This document shows positions 20,189 to 31,487 of a stretch of 57,929 nt of DNA, one piece after another. Position 1 is the stretch's first letter, and every line of letters begins with the position of its first letter. Under the pieces are notes generated by a model. That model had not been told where the DNA came from, ran no database searches, and saw nothing but the letters and a program-made list of their open reading frames with translations. Made by a program: the position numbers and the translations under genes. This DNA is from Fragilariopsis cylindrus CCMP1102 (lineage: Eukaryota; Bacillariophyta; Bacillariophyceae; Bacillariales; Bacillariaceae): NCBI GenBank assembly GCA_900095095.1, contig FMBT01000543.1:1-57929 (forward strand). Direction: 5' to 3'.

Positions 20189-20908
20189 TGTGTAATCGTA
20201 TAGGAACGGAATCGAGTATCGTATTGTTATCTAATCGTCTTCAAGAGTGTTAGGACGATGGTTTCTTATCGTGAGATTGATAAAAATCACTTTCTTGTGT
20301 TCTCAATGAGGTGAAGAGGTGGTGTCGACGGGTGTAGAATAATGTTGTTGTACTTGCAACCACTTACGAATTGTAAAGTCAGTCATCATATCATAATAAT
20401 TACGACTAGATTAAGTCACGTTTTCTTGAGTCATTAGTATTGAAACGTGCCAAATCAGTCACATATCGTTTTTATATTAATATCTTTTGCCCCCACCAGT
20501 CAAGCTTCGGTATCAATCGCTCATTTTGTCGCCAAAGTAATCAATTCTTGAAAAAACATTCTTTCATAAGATTCATTTTATTGGCAATGCACTCTCTTTC
20601 TTTGGGATCGCTAAACATACCGTAACTAGTCGCGTATCTTCACATTGAAGAACTTTGTCATTCAACTAAACAACTAAAGCGATCACAATTAACTACATAT
20701 GTATCGATAGTTTCGCATCCACATACCTTTGTTTATATTGATTATCGGGATAGTAGCCGATATTTATTAGTTGAGACTAATAGAGGAAGCACATACCATC
20801 CAAATCTACTGTCAATCTAGGGTTGCCATCGAACAAAAACCTAAAGCAATGCTAAATAGTAGTAAATCGAGTTTCACAAGGAAAGAAAAACGACAACGAT
20901 CTGCTAAG
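20189..20908. other. divergent intergenic region
   Basis: About 720 bp between divergent genes. The frame of the plus-strand gene is open from 20771, and the ATG at 20771 or 20849 would add a hydrophilic N-terminus. No repeat or motif stands out. Confidence 0.4.
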
Positions 20909-23320
20909 ATGACGAAAGTGTTATCAATTAGTAAGAGTACTACGGCTGTAATGCTGTTGCTCTTTGCAGTATCAACAATATTTCATCATGATATGGTTCA
21001 AGCGATTCAACAACAACAGCAAACTACTGATGAGAGACGAGATCTATTGGTAGCATCAGACTTGGAAGGATTCTTCAGTACTCCCGAGGAGGATACTGAG
21101 GAAACGACTCCCGAGGATACTGAGGAAAATCTAGACGAAGCTAGTTATGCTGGCGGACGGTACTACAGGAAACCAACAACAAAACGGTATTACAGGAAAC
21201 CAACAACAAAGCCTAAACCAAATTATTATAAGAAGCCCAAACCGCAGCCTACTCGCAAACCTTCACCGAAGCCGAAACCAGAAGTCGTGTATGTTCCCGT
21301 TATTGAGGAAATTAAAGTACCAGTTCCAGTACCAGTACCTTATAAAGTACCAGTGCCTTATAATGTACCTGTGTATGAACAACCGAAGCCGTACAGTCAT
21401 CCTGTACCGCCTCCTACAATGTTCCCTACAGGAATTAAGCCCACTCCGTACCCAGTTTGTAAGTAATAGAGAAGAAGAAGAAGAAGAAGAAAAAGATAAA
21501 GGAACAATATGAGTCAATTTATTTAATATTTATACAAACAAAACAACACCATTCTTACCTATTTTTGTAAACTTTTCCCATTCATCTCTATCTCTTATCT
21601 TTTAAAAGCACCCCGATGCCTACACGAGTTCCAACGAAGAATCCAACGGTACGTTGTTCATGTTCAATTGATGAGAAAACTTCACATCATTCCTTATTAT
21701 TGTCTTTGTTCTCTTTCTCTTATCTTCATTAATTCTTACACAAATAAATATACACACATGTTGACACATTTTTTTCTTGCACAGCCTGATCCAACCCCTA
21801 TTCCAACTCTGGCTCCTACTCCAAATCCCACGCTGTACCCGACTCCTTTTCCCACTCATCGCCCGACTCCTTTTCCCACTCATCGACCAAGTTATCAAGT
21901 AGCTTATCCGTACAACGACCCATATAGCTATCAGAACGCCTACCAAAAAACGTTTGTAAGTAGTAACAAAAAGAAAGAAAAGAAAAGAAATAAAAGCATA
22001 CTGTACCGAGCCGAACGAATCAATCGAGCATTTAAAAGTTTACGCAAAATACCTTACCAAAACGAAATTTTTTTGTTCTCAATTCTCCTTCTTCGATAAT
22101 AGGACCCCACACCAAAGCCTACACCCAGACCCAGTTTGGCTCCAACACCAAATCCAACTTCTCGGCCGACGCCCATGCCAACGCACAAGCCGTCTCCGAT
22201 GCCAACTCCCGACCCAACTTCTCGTCCGTCGCCCATACCAACACACAAACCAACAATTAGGCCCACAGTTAATCCAACGGAACGACCTACCCCATTTCCA
22301 ACAGTTAGGCCTACGCCCGATCCAACTCCGCAGCCTACGTATAAACCAACTCCAATGCCAACTTTTAAGCCAAGGTATGTTTTTGTGGAGAGAGAGAGAA
22401 TCATACCCCTTTTCGCCTCATCATATCAATTACACCTTTTTCTTCTTTCTCACAACTCCGCTATCATCTCACTCATAATATCCTTTTGAATAAATTTTTG
22501 CACTGATCAACGTATCTTCTCGTCGAACCATAATCAAATAAGACCTCGCGTGCCTGGTGACACCCCTAGGCCTTCATCCAACCCTACACGGGATCCCACG
22601 AAAAATCCAACCCGACTGCCAACAAATTTTCCTACCCAGGATCCTACAAGCTTTCCTACTAGAAGACCTACCGATTTACCAACCATACCTCCAACTCAGA
22701 ATCCTACTAGACAACCTACTAACAGACCATCGCGAAAACCATCGAGAAGACCGACGCGAAGGCCAACGAGAAGGCCAACGAGAAGTCCAACGAGAGGACC
22801 AACTAGAAAGTAAGTTATTCGATTGCAGTGGATGCTCGCATGCATGCCTACTATATAGTGAGGGAATTTCGATCGTTATCGTCCTCATCGGTCCCTTCTT
22901 AATTACTTTCCTCACACTTTTGTCTTCCTCCAATATTTTCAACTTTGTCTTCGATTTGTTTAAATTAATAAAATCGCGCGAAGTCCTAGCAGCAACGTGA
23001 ACATGATGAATGGTAATATGAATGGTAATATGAATGGTAATATGAATGGTAACATGAATGGTAACATGAATGGTAACATGAATGGTAACATGAATGGTAA
23101 CATGAATGGTAACATGAATGGTAACATGAATGGTAACATGAATAATATGACAGAAAATAGTATGAAAAACAAGAGCAATAAAAACAAAGACAACAAGAAC
23201 AAAGACAACAGGAATAATCAGGTCGGATTCGGATTCGCCCGTGGTAACAACAATAATGGTTTTAATCAGTTCAATAATGGCTTTAACGTCCCTAACCTTC
23301 CTAACAGGTTTAATAACTAA
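20909..23320 (+). CDS. secreted Pro-Thr-rich repeat protein with MNGN tail, six exons
   Basis: Proposed exons: 20909-21462, 21609-21648, 21785-21955, 22103-22374, 22543-22809 and 22990-23320. All are GT-AG, the phases join, and the total is 1635 nt (544 residues). The ATG at 20909 is chosen because it starts a signal peptide ([14 protein letters not shown], cleavage near MVQA). Next come an acidic segment with two TPED/ETT copies, YYRKPTTK repeats, a Val-Pro block ([16 protein letters not shown]), and then PTPxPTxxPT repeats spread over exons 2-5, turning Arg-rich (RRPTRRPTR) at the end. Exon 6 encodes eleven MNGN units and an Asn-rich tail. Low-complexity Pro-Thr proteins of diatoms are usually extracellular or cell-wall associated. 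The role here is unknown. Architecture resembles the FAS1 gene at 4491-7333. Confidence 0.75.
22985..22992 (+). other. tandem (NAGNAG) splice acceptor
   Basis: The acceptor of the last exon reads CCTAGCAG. Splicing after TAG or after CAG keeps the same frame and adds or drops one Ser codon. Confidence 0.5.
23006..23137 (+). repeat. 12-bp coding minisatellite encoding MNGN x11
   Basis: Eleven uninterrupted units ATGAATGGTAA(T/C), each encoding Met-Asn-Gly-Asn. The first three end in T and the other eight in C. Near-perfect DNA identity points to recent expansion. Confidence 0.9.
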
Positions 23321-24637
23321 AAATGCAAGGAACAATCTCGTTTTTCTAGTAAGACAAAATATTTCAAGAGTCTTGAATTGAAACAGTAAACTCATTCAAT
23401 TCAATTCAACTCAATTCATTCAACACAGTTCTCGTGTTTCTATGTTATATGCCTAACTCTGTAACACTGCTAACTGACAAAAAATTATAATAACGACGAG
23501 CGAAGTAGTAGAAAAGAAAGGAAAAGAAAAATAAATGGAACGCTTTGAAAATATGACGCTTTCAAAGAATTCTATTATATGTTATATAACAATGTGTGTG
23601 TGTGCGTGTGCGTGCAAGTAATTATAATCAATAAATTAAAACAATACATGTCATAATTAATTAAAATCAATCAACGTTAATCAAAATATTCCTTTTGTCT
23701 TTAGCCTCATGTAGCCCTCCTATCTATATCCTCCATTCCAAATCAAAGCAACCAAATGTACAGTTCTATTTTTGATTATCTTATGAGGGAAATCTACTTT
23801 CCAAGACGTAACAACGCATTTAATTATCTGTATAAATGTCAGGATTTTATCCAGACTTTTTACCTAATGTTATTCTTCTTATATCCTATTCTATTATTAT
23901 ATGATGGCTATCATTTATATTTATTGTTATTATTCTGTTATAGTCTGTTTTTAGTTGTTGACCTGACCTAATTGAAGTCATGGTGTTACTGAGCAAGAGA
24001 ATTCCAATCATGTACAACTCTACTGCTATGATATGACTAATACTACTGATCATGATATCTATCACACCCATCATACGTCACAATCATATTGCTCTATACA
24101 AGAAAGAAGTTCTGATGCTTTTTTTCTTTTAATATTCTATCAACAACTAAATAACCACAACTGCAACCTCAACCGCAACACAACACACTGTGCTAGTATA
24201 TGTGGTTGTATAGAGAATGACACACATAATCACAGAGCAATAGAAATAGAAATAGTGTAGAGTCTTTATTATTATGACATCATGTCAAAAAGGAGGAATG
24301 TTGTTTGACCAAGACTGATTTAGTTTCGAGTTTATTCGCATAATTAGGACACAATAAATGACTGCATTTTTTGTTTCACCGCTCCGACACAAATCTGGCT
24401 TAGTATTAAAAGCAAACCGAAGAAAATCAAAATACAGTACAGTAGCAGCAATAGCAACAGCAACAGTAGCAGTAGCTGCACACAACTGAAACAAAGAACA
24501 ATGGTTGCAAGTACACAAAACCTTCACCATCGATCTGTTCGAGATGTATTACCAACAACGGCGAGTGGTAATGGTACAACAACAACAACAGCAACAACTT
24601 AAATGATAAGAATAACAGTAAAGCTCGAAGACACAAC
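23321..24637. other. intergenic, simple repeats
   Basis: Contains (ATTCA)n at 23395-23420 and (TG)n near 23594-23612. A 3'-like AT-rich stretch and a poly-CAA/GCA leader just before the UDP-xylose synthase start follow. No gene is supported. Confidence 0.45.
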
Positions 24638-26128
24638 ATGTTTGGATGGTTAGTAACGAATGCTTCGAGTGGCAATTCATTGTTTTCAAAGCAATCTATT
24701 GCAATACTTATTCTGGGTACATTAATAGGATATGTAGTATTACCTATTCTTTTAGTAGAAAATGCTAACATGGGTGGTAGTATTGTGTTTAATACTAATC
24801 CTGAAGATTCAACGTCATCTGGGTGTGGAGAAGATGATATTATGTCACGTCTGATTGAAAATAAAAAATTATTATCTCTGCAATCGATGCCCACGGATCG
24901 GTCACCACATATCATGGAAACTGCGGTATTAAGTGACCATCGTCGGAAGAAAATTTTAGTCACCGGTGGTGCTGGTTTCGTCGGTAGTCATTTAGTCGAT
25001 AAATTAATGATGGAAGGTCATGAGGTCACGGTAGTAGATAATTTCTTCACGGGACAAAAAAAGAATGTCGCACATTGGTTCCATCATCCTAATTTTAGGT
25101 AAGTTCTGTTTATTCTTATTCTTATTTGTATCTGCGTGTTGTATTTGTATTTGATTATTGTTGTTCTTGACTATTGTTTGAGTTCTTGTCCTTGTTCTTG
25201 TTGCATTATATACGGTATACGCAACAAATAAATAATCTCACACGCTATATGACATAACTTATCTCCCCCCCCCCCCCCCCCCTTACTTCTCAATAAAAAC
25301 AGTCTCGTCGTTCATGACGTGACCGAACCGATTATGGTAGAAGTCGATCAGATTTATCATTTGGCGTGTCCAGCATCACCACCTCATTATCAATTTAATC
25401 CGGTGAAGACCATCAAGACTAGTACGATGGGTACATTAAATATGTTAGGTCTTGCGAAACGTGTCAAGGCTAAAATCTTATTAACCTCCACCAGTGAAAT
25501 TTATGGTGATCCACAAGTTCATCCACAATCGGAAGATTATTGGGGGAATGTGAATCCGATCGGACCAAGATCGTGTTACGATGAAGGGAAACGAGTGGCG
25601 GAAACGATGATGTACTCGTACAAGGAACAAAGTAATGTAGAAGTTCGTGTGGCACGAATCTTTAATACCTTCGGACCACGAATGCATCCCAATGATGGAC
25701 GGGTGGTTTCTAATTTTATTATTCAAGCATTACAAAAGAAGGCATTAACGATATACGGGGAAGGTGATCAAACACGATCCTTCCAATATGTCAGTGATTT
25801 AGTCGATGGATTGCATGCATTAATGAATGGTGATTATGATGGACCAGTGAATTTAGGTAATCCGGATGAATTCACCATGAAGGAATTTGCTCAATATGTC
25901 AAGAAATTAACAAAGTCCGAATCGGATATTATTTTCTTAGAAAAGACACAAGATGATCCTAATAAACGGAAACCAGATATTTCTTTGGCCAAAGAAAAAT
26001 TAGGTTGGGAACCTCGTGTGACTGTCAAAGAAGGATTATCGAAAACTATTACCTACTTTCAACAGGTATTAGATGAAGCAGGTGAAATCATCCCCACCGG
26101 ACCAGGTGCCTCCAAACCACAGAATTAA
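24638..26128 (+). CDS. UXS: UDP-glucuronic acid decarboxylase (UDP-xylose synthase), membrane-anchored
   Basis: Two exons, 24638-25098 and 25303-26128, join as AG|T with GT-AG ends and give 428 residues. A single membrane segment (residues about 19-40) makes it a type II Golgi protein. The extended SDR domain has the NAD-binding [15 protein letters not shown] (residues 109-123), then [14 protein letters not shown], the substrate-loop TSEIYGDP, the catalytic SCYDEGKR (Tyr and Lys) and [14 protein letters not shown]. These are hallmarks of UXS, which converts UDP-glucuronate to UDP-xylose for cell-wall and glycoprotein xylosylation. The intron contains a run of 18 C (about 25265-25282). The length and motifs are those of a full, functional enzyme. 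Confidence 0.95.
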
Positions 26129-27022
26129 AAATTAAAAAAGAAAAGCAAAAAACCCAATTTTTCTTCTTCTTCTTCTTTTTCATACAACATCAAAGTAAAT
26201 AATTACATTAAGTTAGTAGTAACAAATAATGGTACATAGTATAAACTCAAACTATCAAAACTAGGAATATGATTGACTTGAGTTCTCTTCCCTTGCCGTT
26301 AGAACCGCATTATTGCTAGTAGTTACAAAAAAAATGATGCGATACCACGATAGCCAGCTAGATATTCAGATAGGAATGTTCCAATTTTATACAGTAAAGT
26401 CATACAATTGTAACCTTCGTTTGATATTCATATTATCATTAGGCACATGGGGTATACATTTAGCCACGATCGACGTTGCTGTTGTTGCTGCTCTTATGTT
26501 CTGCTGTTGTTTCCATATCCGTATATTTATTCTTAAGGTTTTTGAGCGATAAAATGCTGAAAAACAAAGAAGTAAGGATGGAACGATAGTCAATACATCA
26601 AAATAAATCAGAAAAACTATCATTACAATTTAATTATATATGCTATACTTTTTTTAATAAGTACTACTGGTGTGTGAGACAATGAATTGATACTGTATGT
26701 ACTTGTTTCTTGTTGTTGTTGCTTGTTATGGCAAATACATTATGTACAGTATCTATCGGATCAGATCGGATCCGTTCATTGATTCCCTTATTCTTCCCCA
26801 TATAGATCATGGATCGGTCATCCGCTCGTTGATACACCCGTTCCTCCCCCCCCCCCCCTCCCCGGTAATATAGATCTATAGATCGGAAGATCATAGATCA
26901 GTTCGTTGTTCATAGTTCCATCGTATCAATTCCCAGTTTTTCGAGGACAGCTATTATACCGGCGTATCGTTATTTTATCACATACTATGTATTCGATGAT
27001 TATACCTATCTCGAGTCATCTC
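26129..27022. other. intergenic
   Basis: A T/TTC-rich 3' region, a C-run at about 26847-26857, and GATC-rich palindromes (GATCGGATC, ATAGATCTATAGATC). No gene. Confidence 0.45.
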
Positions 27023-27571
27023 TCATTTTTTTATTAAAGACATAATACCACTTATATCTTTTTCATCAAATATTATTCCTTCGATTATTAAAGTATGAGG
27101 TGTCAGATCATTGTTTTCATCAGCAACTAGTTCTAACAAGTCTGTCAGTAACATGTCACTACCTGCAAGTTGGGACTGGTACAGGGGTCCAATTTTTCCA
27201 TGCACACATTCGATTGGACCGCTGCCATTGGGACGGGAATAATTATTTTGTAACGTTATACATTCCATTCGATTTTCCTCATCATAAAGATCATCGTCGA
27301 ATTGAATATTTAGATTATCTATATTGAATCGTTGTACGACGACTCCACCCAATCGTATTTCAATTTCATCTAATGAACTTAATGGCAAACCATCAGTAGT
27401 AAGATCAGCTCTACTACCAATATTAAAGCGTAAGAAAATTTGATCATCACGATTTCGTCCAGCATTTTTGAGTGATTCTTCATAATAAATAGGTGTACCA
27501 TTCTTACCCGTGATCTGTACAAGTAATCGTTCATTTTCTCTAGATTTCAATTCATTATTTTCTTGTATCAT
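27023..27571 (-). CDS. hypothetical protein (C-terminal fragment or short gene)
   Basis: A 182-residue frame from the first ATG. It reads as a compact alpha/beta protein: RLLVQITGKNGTPIYYEESL, DQIFLRFNIGS, EIEIRLGGVVVQRFNIDN, HTLIIEGIIFDEKD. No family is recognised. The same frame is open and coding-like for 20 more codons upstream (PFVAAVLNDRTVAG) to a stop at 27632-27634, with no ATG. So the real gene may have an upstream exon joined at a CAG acceptor near 27622, or it may have lost its start. The C-terminus (ISGIMSLIKK) is natural. A degraded paralog of a longer gene is possible. Confidence 0.5.
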   Translation of the reverse strand: MIQENNELKSRENERLLVQITGKNGTPIYYEESLKNAGRNRDDQIFLRFNIGSRADLTTDGLPLSSLDEIEIRLGGVVVQRFNIDNLNIQFDDDLYDEENRMECITLQNNYSRPNGSGPIECVHGKIGPLYQSQLAGSDMLLTDLLELVADENNDLTPHTLIIEGIIFDEKDISGIMSLIKK

Positions 27572-27634
27572 CCCTGCTACTGTACGATCGTTGAGAACAG
27601 CTGCAACGAACGGTGCTAAATCTGATCCGGATTA

Positions 27635-28118
27635 ATTGGATACGGTACTTATTGATTTTGTTTATACAAGTTGTGTCGTTGTGCGTGCTTTTATCGCGTA
27701 AATTTCAATCAGATGTGGTTGTGATACTAGCTGGTACGGTAGTGTTTGCTGTCCATGAATCTTCTATCTTAGTCAATCACTAGTAGCTAGTGTGTACGCT
27801 TATATCATCACTGATTCGTGGGACTATGGTAATTTGAGAAAAATCCTACGATTTTTGATTTTACTGTCATGAAAAGATGAGCAAAGCGCATCGGCGAAAT
27901 GGCGGCGCTTTTCACGCTAAGGAACATCCTGGATCAATCCTTGTGATTGTAGAATGATGTTCAGGGGTAATTACCCTGATGATGTTCCTGTTTCTGCCTG
28001 TTATCAAATATTATAAACTATTCTTATCTTCATATCTTCAGAATTCAGAATAGAATCAATCAATACCTCATAATTCAAACAGTTATTCAAATATAGAATT
28101 GATCCAACCAAGACGATC
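27635..28118. promoter_or_regulatory. intergenic/promoter of the reductase gene
   Basis: Includes a near-palindrome at 27961-27979 (TCAGGG, GTAATTA, CCCTGA) about 150 bp before the start of the plus-strand gene. A related CAGGGGT...ACCCCTG pair occurs near 30942-30969. Confidence 0.35.
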
Positions 28119-29666
28119 ATGACGAACAAAATCGTCTCGACAAATCGAGAATGGGATCTAGTCATTTATGGTGCAACCGGTGACGCCGGTAGCGCAATTG
28201 CGATGTACGTAGCCAATAACTTTGATACTTACGAGAAGAAGAACAAGAAGAACGACAGTAGTCGTTTTCGTTGGGCTATAGCTGGTAGAAATGAAAGGAA
28301 ATTGTTACAATTACGATCAAGAATAATTGTTGGACGATTAAAGCCATCATCGAATGATGAAATTGGTATTATCATAGCAGATTCTTCTTCTATTGATGAT
28401 ATGTCCAATATGGCCAAATCGACACGACTTGTCATTTCTGCTGTCGGTCCATATACTACATTAGGTGAAAGTATTTATTCTGCATGTGCTATGAACGGCA
28501 CGCACTATGTTGATATAACAGGAGAAGTTGATTGGGTATACTCCATGAGAGAAAAGTATTCCAAGAAAGCTAAAGAAACTGGTTCTACTCTTTGTTCCTT
28601 TGCTGGGTATGATTGTGTCCCATGTGATATCACTATGCACCTAGCTCGATCAGTATTACTGGCATCTTCTGCTTCTACTTCTACTACTAATAAGAAGGAT
28701 GCTACGAGTACTGCTAGTACTATTTATTTTACAAGTGCAGAAACAGTAACGCAAGTCGACGGTGGGGCCATGCCAAAAGGAACAATCAGAACAATGATTT
28801 CAAAATTACCGGAAGGTGCAGCGTTTCTAAAAAAATTAATCCGATACGCCGGTGGTGGTGGTAGCAGAGGTGGCAGTGACAGTGGAGGAAACACAAGAGG
28901 TAAATGTTCCAAGACAACTCGATCATTGATTCAATGGCTTTTACCTCGTTGGTCCTCCGAATTTGGTGCATTTACACTTCCACATTTTATGGGTTGGTGT
29001 AATATACCTGTTATTCATAACAGTTATTGTTCGTCCGTGGCAAAAACAACGGAGGAAGAAGAAGAAGGAGGAGGAGACAGCAACAGCATGATCATTGATT
29101 GTATCTATCACGATCGAGTTGCTGTACCTTTTAGTCAAGGATGTTTAGGAACAGGATATGGTTTGTTACAAACTCTCATCGTGTATACTATCCTTCTTCT
29201 AGGCACCCCTTTGTTTTTATGTTTTCAGATCTTTGTTGCATTCGTTCCTTTCACGGCTGTTATTCTTTTAAAGTTATTTGATTCATTGCAATATAGTGGT
29301 AATACTCAACAAAATCAAAAACAACTCGAAGATGCTACCGTAGAGGTTTACACGTACGCAACAAGTTCGGAGGGAACCAAGGCAGTAATACATATGTTTG
29401 TGAATGGTGATGCTGGTATCATATGTACAGCAATGTTAGCAGCAGAAACATCCCTTTCTATGTTATCTTTAGAAGATAAGAACAAATTACCAAAAGGTAG
29501 AATTGGTAGTCCTTCTATGATTGTTGGCGATGAATTGGTAAAGCGGCTCCAAAATGAAGAAACGATGAGTGGCTGCTGCACGTTGTCGGTGATATCAGTA
29601 ATAGACAAGAAAAATAAAAATATCACCAAGGATTACATTGAAAGTAGCAGTAAAAAGGATTCATAG
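28119..29666 (+). CDS. saccharopine-dehydrogenase-like oxidoreductase (SCCPDH family)
   Basis: Intact intronless frame of 515 residues. The Rossmann motif YGATGDAGSAIAMYV (residues 17-31) and the following AIAGRNERKLLQL, VISAVGPY, GTHYVDITGE and GYDCVPCDI are diagnostic of the SCCPDH / trans-acting enoyl-reductase family. A hydrophobic segment (QTLIVYTILLLGTPLFLCFQ) in the second half matches the membrane or lipid-droplet anchor typical of these proteins. Animal members are found on lipid droplets and their substrate is unsettled. Mycobacterial relatives reduce polyketide lipids. A role in lipid metabolism is therefore plausible but inferred. A Gly-rich insert at about residues 243-268 is specific to this copy. 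Confidence 0.88.
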   Translation: MTNKIVSTNREWDLVIYGATGDAGSAIAMYVANNFDTYEKKNKKNDSSRFRWAIAGRNERKLLQLRSRIIVGRLKPSSNDEIGIIIADSSSIDDMSNMAKSTRLVISAVGPYTTLGESIYSACAMNGTHYVDITGEVDWVYSMREKYSKKAKETGSTLCSFAGYDCVPCDITMHLARSVLLASSASTSTTNKKDATSTASTIYFTSAETVTQVDGGAMPKGTIRTMISKLPEGAAFLKKLIRYAGGGGSRGGSDSGGNTRGKCSKTTRSLIQWLLPRWSSEFGAFTLPHFMGWCNIPVIHNSYCSSVAKTTEEEEEGGGDSNSMIIDCIYHDRVAVPFSQGCLGTGYGLLQTLIVYTILLLGTPLFLCFQIFVAFVPFTAVILLKLFDSLQYSGNTQQNQKQLEDATVEVYTYATSSEGTKAVIHMFVNGDAGIICTAMLAAETSLSMLSLEDKNKLPKGRIGSPSMIVGDELVKRLQNEETMSGCCTLSVISVIDKKNKNITKDYIESSSKKDS

Positions 29667-30010
29667 ATAAAATTGCAAAAAAAAAACGGAACAATGACAA
29701 TAAAGATGAAGAAATAAGAAGAGTGGTACGTACGCCAATATATAGAATGTAAGAGGAGGAATAAGTTCTCAGTTATTTATCAAGTACTTACTACAAAAAT
29801 TAATCCTCCTAAAATGTAAACATTCTAGAACTAGCTAGAAGCGTAAATTATACTATCTATTGTTGTATCCACCTATGTGGTGATTAGTACTAGTCTTATA
29901 AAATAATGAATAGTAAGCTATTAGGCTATTGAGTGATATCATGGTCATCGCCACGATCATTTTTACTACTATTACTATCATTATTATTATTATTTTTATT
30001 ATAATTTATT
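29667..30010. other. convergent intergenic
   Basis: AT-rich 3' regions of two convergent genes with a (TAT)n patch at 29970-30005. Nothing else is seen. Confidence 0.45.
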
Positions 30011-30706
30011 TTACTTTGACCATGGCCAACCAGTTCCGACACGTCCACGTGGATCCTCCGTATCTTTGGTATTGATCCAGGACGGTCCTTCATATTTATT
30101 GGATTGTCCGGTAAATTCTTGTAATTCTTCATATCGTCGTTGTCCTTCCTTGATTTCACGTTGGATTGTGATGGGATCAATGGTATTCTTATTCGCATGA
30201 AATTCTTTTCGTACTTCTTGTAATAAATCCTGTTGATTATGTGGCATCGATTCACGAATTGTTTTTAGATAACCACGATATAAGGATAATACTGTAAACC
30301 GATGTACAAATTCTTTATAGGAGGGTATTTGTTTCTCATCCACTAAACGTTGTTTTTTTGGACCACTACTACCACCACTACGACTTCTACGAGAACGCGA
30401 AGAACGACGTGCTGTAGATGCCGATGCAGATTTATTATTATTATCGTCGTCGTCGTTGTTGTTGGTAGTATTGTTAGTTATAGTTTGACTACTTCGACTA
30501 CCTGTTTTACTATTCACATTGTTCTTATTCAAAACATCTTCGTCTGATTGATAATGATCAACGTGAATACTCCTCGTCCTTGTCGTCGTTTTCGTCGATA
30601 ACAACGACAGTAGCCGTGTATTATTATTAATATTAATATTGGTGATACTAATGATAGTAGTAGAAGTCCTTCTCGACAGCAAAGTTGAAATAATCATCAT
30701 CACCAT
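30011..30706 (-). CDS. LYR-motif (Complex1_LYR) mitochondrial protein, LYRM2-like
   Basis: 231 residues. The first about 50 residues are rich in Ser/Thr/Arg with no acids (LLSRRTSTTI, TKTTTRTRS), a mitochondrial presequence. A low-complexity Asn/Asp and Ser/Arg linker follows. The C-terminal domain has the signature L-Y-R at 142-144 (VLSLYRGYLKTIRE), then VRKEFHANKNTIDP and IKEGQRRYEELQEF, the order seen in LYRM1/LYRM2-type proteins. LYR proteins bind acyl carrier protein and help assemble respiratory complexes. The LYRM2 type is linked to complex I. The closing GTGWPWSK is unusual but lies after the domain. Family assignment is firm, the subtype less so. Confidence 0.8.
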   Translation of the reverse strand: MVMMIISTLLSRRTSTTIISITNININNNTRLLSLLSTKTTTRTRSIHVDHYQSDEDVLNKNNVNSKTGSRSSQTITNNTTNNNDDDDNNNKSASASTARRSSRSRRSRSGGSSGPKKQRLVDEKQIPSYKEFVHRFTVLSLYRGYLKTIRESMPHNQQDLLQEVRKEFHANKNTIDPITIQREIKEGQRRYEELQEFTGQSNKYEGPSWINTKDTEDPRGRVGTGWPWSK

Positions 30707-31487
30707 CTCTATTTAATTTATTTGCGTCTGTCTTTATTTCTTCTTCTCTACTCCTCTCATGCATAAGATGACATTATCTCTCCTCTTTACTTTTTTACTT
30801 CGTTGCTGCTGACTTATTTCGAAATTATTGTCTGATGATGTAGGAAATGATTTTGAGATTTATTATCATCATTGATGATTCATTCGACTCGACTGACTCG
30901 ACTCGTCGGTGATTTAAAAAAACTGCGAACCCATTCCCATTCAGGGGTCATAAAAATTTATTACCCCTGTTCCCTCTTTGATAAAACAGATAGAACCACG
31001 TCCTTAGTCATTGAAGGCCAGCTTGTTTTTTTTCGGTGGACTGAACACCACCACAAGAAACAAGGACAACGCAACTATTCACCGGTGAAATAACGGCGAA
31101 CTTCCAACTGTGATTGGGAAGTTGTGCCCCATACAAACTAAAAATAGTTAATTAAGGCAAGAAGAAGGAGAAATAAATGGCGTGCAACACGAGATACTAC
31201 GGTACAGTACCACGATTGACTCATTTGTAGGCATTTTGCTCTGCTGCGTCACGCATCGTCATTCGCTATTTGAATGCAAGAATCAATCTGCTTACCTTGT
31301 ATCATAACTTAAGGTCTCCGTTGCTTACTCGCCGTGCATTTGTAACCGCCGTGACTCGACTCCATCGTCAGTGGTGAAAGAGAAACCAATCGCCGAGGAC
31401 ATGCTAATGAAAGGTAACTGAACTTGTCTCTTCCACACCACAACAAGTTAAATTACAACACAACAACACTACAACACAATAAACACA
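30707..31487. other. divergent intergenic region
   Basis: About 780 bp with an inverted CAGGGGT/ACCCCTG pair (about 30942-30969), an ACTCGACTGACTCGACTCG patch at 30886 and an ACAACACA repeat just upstream of the next gene. No ORF is supported. Confidence 0.4.

Noticed and set aside
22054..23395. Minus-strand ORFs with GVGxGVG and HVTIHVTI repeats
   Set aside because: They are antisense readings of the Pro-Thr and MNGN repeats of the plus-strand gene.
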